A DNA stretch of 18,002 bases from Actinomycetes bacterium (GTDB taxonomy: Bacteria; Actinomycetota; Acidimicrobiia; Acidimicrobiales; Palsa-688): positions 1 to 18,002 of the forward strand of contig JAKBBS010000053.1 of NCBI GenBank assembly GCA_021808425.1. Direction: 5' to 3'. The translations under genes and the position numbers were made by a program. The notes beneath the pieces were generated by a model, which was given only the letters and a program-made list of their open reading frames with translations, searched no databases and was not told the DNA's origin. Positions 14,438-18,002 of the stretch are shown here, piece by piece. How positions within the stretch are numbered: position 1 is the stretch's first letter; every line of letters begins with the position of its first letter.

Positions 14438-15898
14438 TCAGGTCTGTGTCTCAGCCATCGCCGAGCCAGGAGAGCCGAGCCCTTCGACGGCACCTTGGGT
14501 GATGGTTTCGCCTGGCAGGGCGCCCACTCCTCCGGGGGCATCGGTGTACGGTGAGGGCGGAGCTCCCCAGTAGGTCTCGTCCAGGCCGACGATTTCCTGC
14601 TTCTCTGAGACCCGCAGGCCGATGGTCTTGTCGAGACCGACGATCACGATCAGGCCGGTGACCGCGGAGATCAGTATCGTCACGCCGACGCCGATCGCCT
14701 GCCAGCCGAGGTTGATGGTGGCATGCTGGGGGGAGTAGGCGCCTTTGAGACCAAAGTAGCCGCCTGTCTTGGTACCCCAACCGACGATTCCCGAGATGAG
14801 AGCGGAGTAGATTCCGCCTCCTAGGGCCAGTGGGACGATCTTTTTGTCATCGATGCGAATGCGGTACATGAGCAAGAAGGTGCCGTAGACCACCACGGTC
14901 CCGCCGGCGGCGATCAGCAGGACCTGCCAGGGCCTGGCGATGTCGAGCGATGCACCTGCGCCGATGTACCCGGCTGCCGGGCCAAGCAGGATCATGATCG
15001 AGTTCTTAGTCCGGTAGGCGATTGCCACTCCGGCGAGTGCGCCACCGATGTAGGCCATGAAGATGTTCAGCAGGACGATGCCAAAGCCGCTCGTCGTGAG
15101 GGAGATGCCGAAGTAGCCGCTACCCGGAACGATGTAGCCGCACCCGAGGAAGGCGAACGGAGCAGCGAACATGAGGATCGCCACACCGAGCGCAGTCATG
15201 CCGAGGTTGTGCGGCACTGGTCCGATCGTGCGGTTATCGGCCTTGAACGCACCGAGGCGCGGACCGGCCCGCCATGCGATGATTAGGCCCCAGATTCCGA
15301 CAAAGATGTATAGGGAAAAGATTCCAATATAATCGTGGGTCCCTCGGTTCGTGAGCGGGCTCGTCGAACCCCAGGTGTAGTAGAGCAGCACCGGCACGAC
15401 AAGACCACCTGCGAGCGCCGAGATTATGTACATGGGAAGGGCCTTGACCCGTTCGAGACCTGCCGAATGCAGGAGCGCGCCCGCAACCGCGCCATAGGCC
15501 ATGAAGAAGGCCATGAACACCTGGAACGTGTCGGCGCTAGGCGACGTCGATGGATCCAAGTTCTGTGAGAACTTCGTGACGTTTGGCCCGAAAAGCCACC
15601 AGTCCTTGATGGCTTGGGTCACCGGGGAGGCGGTGCCAAAGGCTTCGTAGTATTGAATCTCCCATATGGCATACCCAATGACCGCCAGCGCACCTGCGCC
15701 GATCATAGAGCACACGAGCTTTTGGACCCAAGTGTCCAGAAGGTTCTTCCGCCGCACGAGGCCTGCGTCGATCAAGGCGATGGCCCCGACGACGAGAAGC
15801 AGGCAGACCGTGGCCAGGGCATAGAAGATGTCAGATTGGTACGACGCCCCCGTCACTTGTGCCGGGTGAAAACTAGAAACGATTCTACTCGATAGCAT
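14438..15898 (-). CDS. Amt/MEP/Rh-superfamily channel-like protein lacking the twin pore histidines
   Basis: About 486 residues and roughly eleven hydrophobic segments, matching the Amt fold. Shared landmarks with E. coli AmtB are DAGLVRRKN (44-52), Trp176, Asp189, PHNLGM (229-234) and the tail GLRVSEKQEIVGLD. Position-for-position from the conserved Asp, AmtB His168 becomes Tyr197. Counting from the DD pair, His318 becomes Leu359. The AmtB GFNAGSA segment becomes AFLGCG. The C-terminal HGE signature is WGA, and a Pro/Gly-rich tail of about 40 residues follows. It is therefore unlikely to be an ordinary ammonium channel. I start at ATG 15898, with AAAAGGGG four bases ahead; the longer frame to 16006 adds a non-hydrophobic stretch, and GTG 15856 is a shorter alternative. 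Operator 2 overlaps the first codons. Confidence 0.85.
   Translation of the reverse strand: MLSSRIVSSFHPAQVTGASYQSDIFYALATVCLLLVVGAIALIDAGLVRRKNLLDTWVQKLVCSMIGAGALAVIGYAIWEIQYYEAFGTASPVTQAIKDWWLFGPNVTKFSQNLDPSTSPSADTFQVFMAFFMAYGAVAGALLHSAGLERVKALPMYIISALAGGLVVPVLLYYTWGSTSPLTNRGTHDYIGIFSLYIFVGIWGLIIAWRAGPRLGAFKADNRTIGPVPHNLGMTALGVAILMFAAPFAFLGCGYIVPGSGYFGISLTTSGFGIVLLNIFMAYIGGALAGVAIAYRTKNSIMILLGPAAGYIGAGASLDIARPWQVLLIAAGGTVVVYGTFLLMYRIRIDDKKIVPLALGGGIYSALISGIVGWGTKTGGYFGLKGAYSPQHATINLGWQAIGVGVTILISAVTGLIVIVGLDKTIGLRVSEKQEIVGLDETYWGAPPSPYTDAPGGVGALPGETITQGAVEGLGSPGSAMAETQT
15874..15887. promoter_or_regulatory. LacI-type operator 2 at the head of operon C
   Basis: TAGAAACGATTCTA is a palindrome centred on CG at 15880-15881 with a single mismatched pair. 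It differs from operator 1 by one base. It lies at codons 4-8 of the Amt-like gene if that gene starts at 15898, or just upstream if it starts at GTG 15856. A repressor here would block initiation or elongation of the whole ten-gene operon. Confidence 0.72.
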
Positions 15899-15962
15899 AC
15901 GTCCCCTTTTTTGGTTGAGCGACTTTCCCCCCGCGGAACCGTCTGGCAACCAAGGTCTGCGG

Positions 15963-15976
15963 TAGAACCGATTCTG
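15963..15976. promoter_or_regulatory. LacI-type operator 3, weaker copy
   Basis: TAGAACCGATTCTG keeps the GAAnCGnTTC core, centred on CG at 15969-15970, with two mismatched pairs. Its centre is 89 bases from that of operator 2. Paired operators about 90 bases apart around a promoter recall lac O1/O3 looping, so the operon C promoter probably lies between them. I could not pick convincing -35 and -10 boxes in this stretch. Confidence 0.55.
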
Positions 15977-16101
15977 GCCCACCTCGGAGGGAATGTCAAG
16001 GCGCAACTGCCGCCTGTTGCCCTGGCTAGGCCCGTGCAGCTGGGTCGCTCCCAGGTGCGGCGTGATCCGGGGGGTCCTACCGAAGGCGTCTGCTTGATGG
16101 T

Positions 16102-16108
16102 GGAGGGG
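16102..16108 (+). promoter_or_regulatory. Ribosome binding site for aat
   Basis: GGAGGGG lies eight bases before ATG 16117. This supports that ATG over the TTG at 16114 and the later in-frame ATG at 16132. Confidence 0.6.
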
Positions 16109-16116
16109 TCCAGTTG

Positions 16117-16803
16117 ATGGTAGAGAGGTTCATGCCCGTCGAGCCGCCGCCGACCCGGTGGGAATTTCCCGCCGAGGCTGGGGCGATCGCCGACGCCGCC
16201 GGAGTCTCTGAAGTCATCGGCGTCGGGGCCGATCTGGAGCCCGGCACAGTGCTGGCGGCATACCGGTCAGGACTGTTCCCGATGCCGGCGCGGCGGGGTC
16301 TGATGGCATGGTGGTCGCCGGATCCACGAAGTATCCTGCCCTTAGACGGTCTGCGGGTCAGCCGGTCGCTACGCAAGTCTTGCGCGCGCATGGAGATCAG
16401 GTCGAACACTGCCTTCGACGAGGTTCTCTCGGCCTGCGCGGATCGCCGGCGCCCGGGCGCCTGGATAGACCGGCGCATCGCAGCGGCCTACCGGGAGCTG
16501 CACACCCTAGGCTGGGTGCACAGCGTCGAGGCGTGGCAGGACGGGCAGCTGGCCGGCGGCCTCTACGGCGTGTCCATCGGCGGCCTCTTCGCCGGCGAAT
16601 CGATGTTCCACCGCGCGACCGACGCCTCCAAGGTGGCGCTAGTCGGCTTGGTGGATCGCCTCCAGCGCGGGGGCGCTGTCCTGCTGGACGTGCAGTGGGC
16701 GACCGACCACCTGCGTAGCGTTGGCGCAATCGAGATCCCTCGTCCTCGCTACCACGAGTTGCTGGACGAGGCGCTGGCGACATCGGCGCAGGTGGCCTGG
16801 TAG
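16117..16803 (+). CDS. aat: Leucyl/phenylalanyl-tRNA--protein transferase
   Basis: A 228-residue Aat enzyme, which moves Leu or Phe from aminoacyl-tRNA to N-terminal Arg or Lys of proteins and so marks them for ClpS/ClpAP-type degradation (bacterial N-degron pathway). Family signatures are all present: LAAYRSGLFPMP (47-58), MAWWSPDPRSILPLD (63-77), GAWIDRRIAAAY (114-125), GWVHSVEAW (132-140), GGLYGVSIGGLFAGESMF (147-164) and LLDVQWATDHL (189-199). Length is normal. It is divergent from the Amt-like operon across about 220 bases and faces the convergent exonuclease gene, with 29 bases between the stop codons. Nothing suggests that it belongs to the ribosyl cluster. Confidence 0.95.
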   Translation: MVERFMPVEPPPTRWEFPAEAGAIADAAGVSEVIGVGADLEPGTVLAAYRSGLFPMPARRGLMAWWSPDPRSILPLDGLRVSRSLRKSCARMEIRSNTAFDEVLSACADRRRPGAWIDRRIAAAYRELHTLGWVHSVEAWQDGQLAGGLYGVSIGGLFAGESMFHRATDASKVALVGLVDRLQRGGAVLLDVQWATDHLRSVGAIEIPRPRYHELLDEALATSAQVAW

Positions 16804-16832
16804 CGGCGGCCCGCGAGCCGCACGCGCTCAGG

Positions 16833-17717
16833 TCATCCGGCACAGGCCCGGCCACCGGCCAGCAGCTCCGCACGCTCGAGCAGCTCAGGGGCATCCAGCC
16901 GGCGGCACACCCGCGCGAAACCGGATGTCGGGCCACTCCATCGGAGCGGCTCGACACCGGCCATGACCGGCGGGTCCGTGATGAGGGTGGCCAGCTCCTT
17001 GAACAGGAATGCCAGCGCCCGTTGATCAACGAGGGTCATGGCCAGCTTGCCGGCGTTGCGGACGTCGAGGCGCCAGTCGCTGCCCCGAGCAGGCACCCTC
17101 TCGATGGTTCCGAAGCGGGCCAGTACGGTAGCGGCTGTCTTGGCCCCCCACCCGGGGAGGCCGGGGAAGCCGTCTGCGCTGTCACCTACCAGCGCCAGGT
17201 AGTCGGGGATCGAACCGGGGGCCACCCCGAACTTGGCCCGGATGCCGTCCTCGTCGAGGATCTGGCGGCGCCGGCGATCCAGCTGCACGACCCGGGTACC
17301 GGTGACGCACTGCCCCAGATCCTTGTCGGGGGTGCAGATGATCACTTGGTCCACCGTCGCGTCTACCGCCGCCACCTTGGCGGCGCTGGCCAGGGCGTCG
17401 TCGGCTTCCCAATCCACCATCGGCCAAACCACGATACCCATCGCTTCGAGCGCCTCCTCCAGCAGCGGGAACTGCGCGCTCAGCGCCGGGGCCACCCCGG
17501 CGCTGGTCTTGTAGCCAGGCCAGCGATCATTGCGCCACGACTCGATGACGTGATCGGTGGCCACTCCAACATGGGTGGCGTCACCGAGCAGAGCCAGCAT
17601 GGACCCCAGCACTCCTCTGGTCGCCGCAACCTCCTCGCCCGCGGCCGTCACATGCGACGGGATGGCAAAGAAGTGACGAAACAGCTCGTAAGTCCCATCC
17701 ACTAAGTGGACCTTCAC
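16833..17717 (-). CDS. Stand-alone 5'-3' exonuclease (PolI N-terminal / FEN-like)
   Basis: A 294-residue PIN-like 5'-3' exonuclease without a polymerase domain. Metal-binding acidic clusters are seen at Asp7 in HLVDGTY, EADDALA (104-110), TPDKDLGQ (129-136) and GDSADGFPGLPGWGAKTA (178-194); the last also carries the helix-hairpin-helix DNA-binding loop. This family removes RNA primers and processes flaps. I choose GTG at 17717, which begins MKVHLVDG, directly at the expected first strand. The longer frame to 17822 adds 35 residues, rich in Arg and hydrophobics, that do not fit the family. A Shine-Dalgarno before this GTG is weak. The C-terminus ends at 16833, convergent with aat. Confidence 0.9.
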   Translation of the reverse strand: MKVHLVDGTYELFRHFFAIPSHVTAAGEEVAATRGVLGSMLALLGDATHVGVATDHVIESWRNDRWPGYKTSAGVAPALSAQFPLLEEALEAMGIVVWPMVDWEADDALASAAKVAAVDATVDQVIICTPDKDLGQCVTGTRVVQLDRRRRQILDEDGIRAKFGVAPGSIPDYLALVGDSADGFPGLPGWGAKTAATVLARFGTIERVPARGSDWRLDVRNAGKLAMTLVDQRALAFLFKELATLITDPPVMAGVEPLRWSGPTSGFARVCRRLDAPELLERAELLAGGRACAG

Positions 17718-17821
17718 CTGCGAGCCGACGCCGACACAGCGGAGAAACAGGAGACCACACTTAGCACCGTAGCTCCGCCGACGTAGGTAGACCTTCCCGG
17801 CGATGAGCGGCCGCGAGGGCA

Positions 17822-18002
17822 ATGAGCGGGGCGTCGATGGGACGAGGTCCGCCTCCTAGGCGCATCCTCGCTCGTGCGGCTTACTCCCTCGCTCTGGAGC
17901 AGCTGGCGGCCCGCCCCGAAGACGTGATCTTCGTCGACGACCGGCCGGTCAACGTGGCGGCGGCGAGGGCGGCGGGGATGAGAGCGGAGGTGTTCAGGGG
18001 CC
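17822..18002 (+). pseudogene. C-terminal fragment of a HAD-IA hydrolase, running off the right edge
   Basis: The plus-strand frame from ATG 17822 encodes a short arginine-rich lead. It then reads ALEQLAARPEDVIFVDDRPV and continues NVAAARAAGMRAEVFRG, the classical motif IV and final strand of HAD-IA hydrolases. The nucleophile motif I, cap and motifs II-III, normally some 150 residues upstream, are absent: the frame is closed by TGA at 17804-17806 and the DNA beyond belongs to the exonuclease. This looks like a decayed gene remnant. A short functional ORF or a sequencing break cannot be excluded. Confidence 0.5.

Noticed and set aside
15935..15945. A further operator-like half site (GGAACCGTCTG) between operators 2 and 3
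   Set aside because: Only one arm matches and the second arm breaks the palindrome, so it is within what chance would give in this GC-rich stretch.
1..18002. CRISPR arrays, tRNA or rRNA genes, insertion sequences and integrase-type genes
   Set aside because: I saw no repeat-spacer pattern, no cloverleaf or rRNA segment, and no transposase or integrase motif on either strand. By-eye reading can miss a short tRNA.

Overview
The window is high-GC bacterial DNA with tightly packed genes, frequent GTG/TTG starts and many 1-4 base stop/start overlaps. Gene content (leucyl/phenylalanyl-tRNA-protein transferase, a stand-alone 5'-3' exonuclease, a LacI regulator, acyl-CoA genes) suggests an actinomycete-type organism (Actinomycetota). 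This is inferred from style and content only; no rRNA or tRNA is present to place it.

Layout. (A) 96-4268, minus strand: a CaiB-type CoA-transferase followed by two aldehyde dehydrogenases, and then perhaps the first codons of another gene running off the left edge. (B) 4341-6553, plus strand, divergent from A: a glutaryl-CoA-dehydrogenase-like acyl-CoA dehydrogenase overlapping a nucleoside hydrolase. (C) 6558-15898, minus strand: a roughly 9.3-kb run of ten genes in the order Amt-like channel, nicotinamide-phosphoribosyltransferase-like enzyme (NadV/NAMPT), HAD phosphatase, PRPP synthetase, cupin, FMN split-barrel protein, amidotransferase-like protein, LacI regulator, ribokinase, NTF2-like protein. 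(D) 16117-18002: housekeeping genes (aat, 5'-3' exonuclease) and the tail of a HAD hydrolase whose front half is missing.

How it may work together. Regions B and C hold every enzyme of a closed ribosyl cycle. PRPP synthetase makes PRPP and the NAMPT-like enzyme attaches ribose phosphate to a pyridine-type ring nitrogen. The HAD phosphatase could remove the 5'-phosphate, the nucleoside hydrolase could release ribose, and ribokinase returns ribose to ribose 5-phosphate for PRPP synthetase. Region A plus the acyl-CoA dehydrogenase forms a plausible C5 route: dialdehyde or semialdehyde, then glutarate, glutaryl-CoA and crotonyl-CoA. My leading hypothesis is a catabolic system that tags an N-heteroaromatic such as pyridine with ribose phosphate, opens the ring, and burns the C5 skeleton. 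This is inference; each enzyme family assignment is much firmer than the pathway.

The sequence itself supports treating these arms as one regulon. A near-palindrome TAGAAnCGnTTCTA, with the central CG typical of LacI-family operators, lies in the divergent promoter between A and B (4290-4303) and twice at the head of operon C (15874-15887 and a weaker copy at 15963-15976). A LacI regulator with the hinge leucine that normally contacts a central CG is encoded inside operon C. The Amt-like protein lacks both pore histidines of true ammonium channels, so it may carry something other than ammonium.
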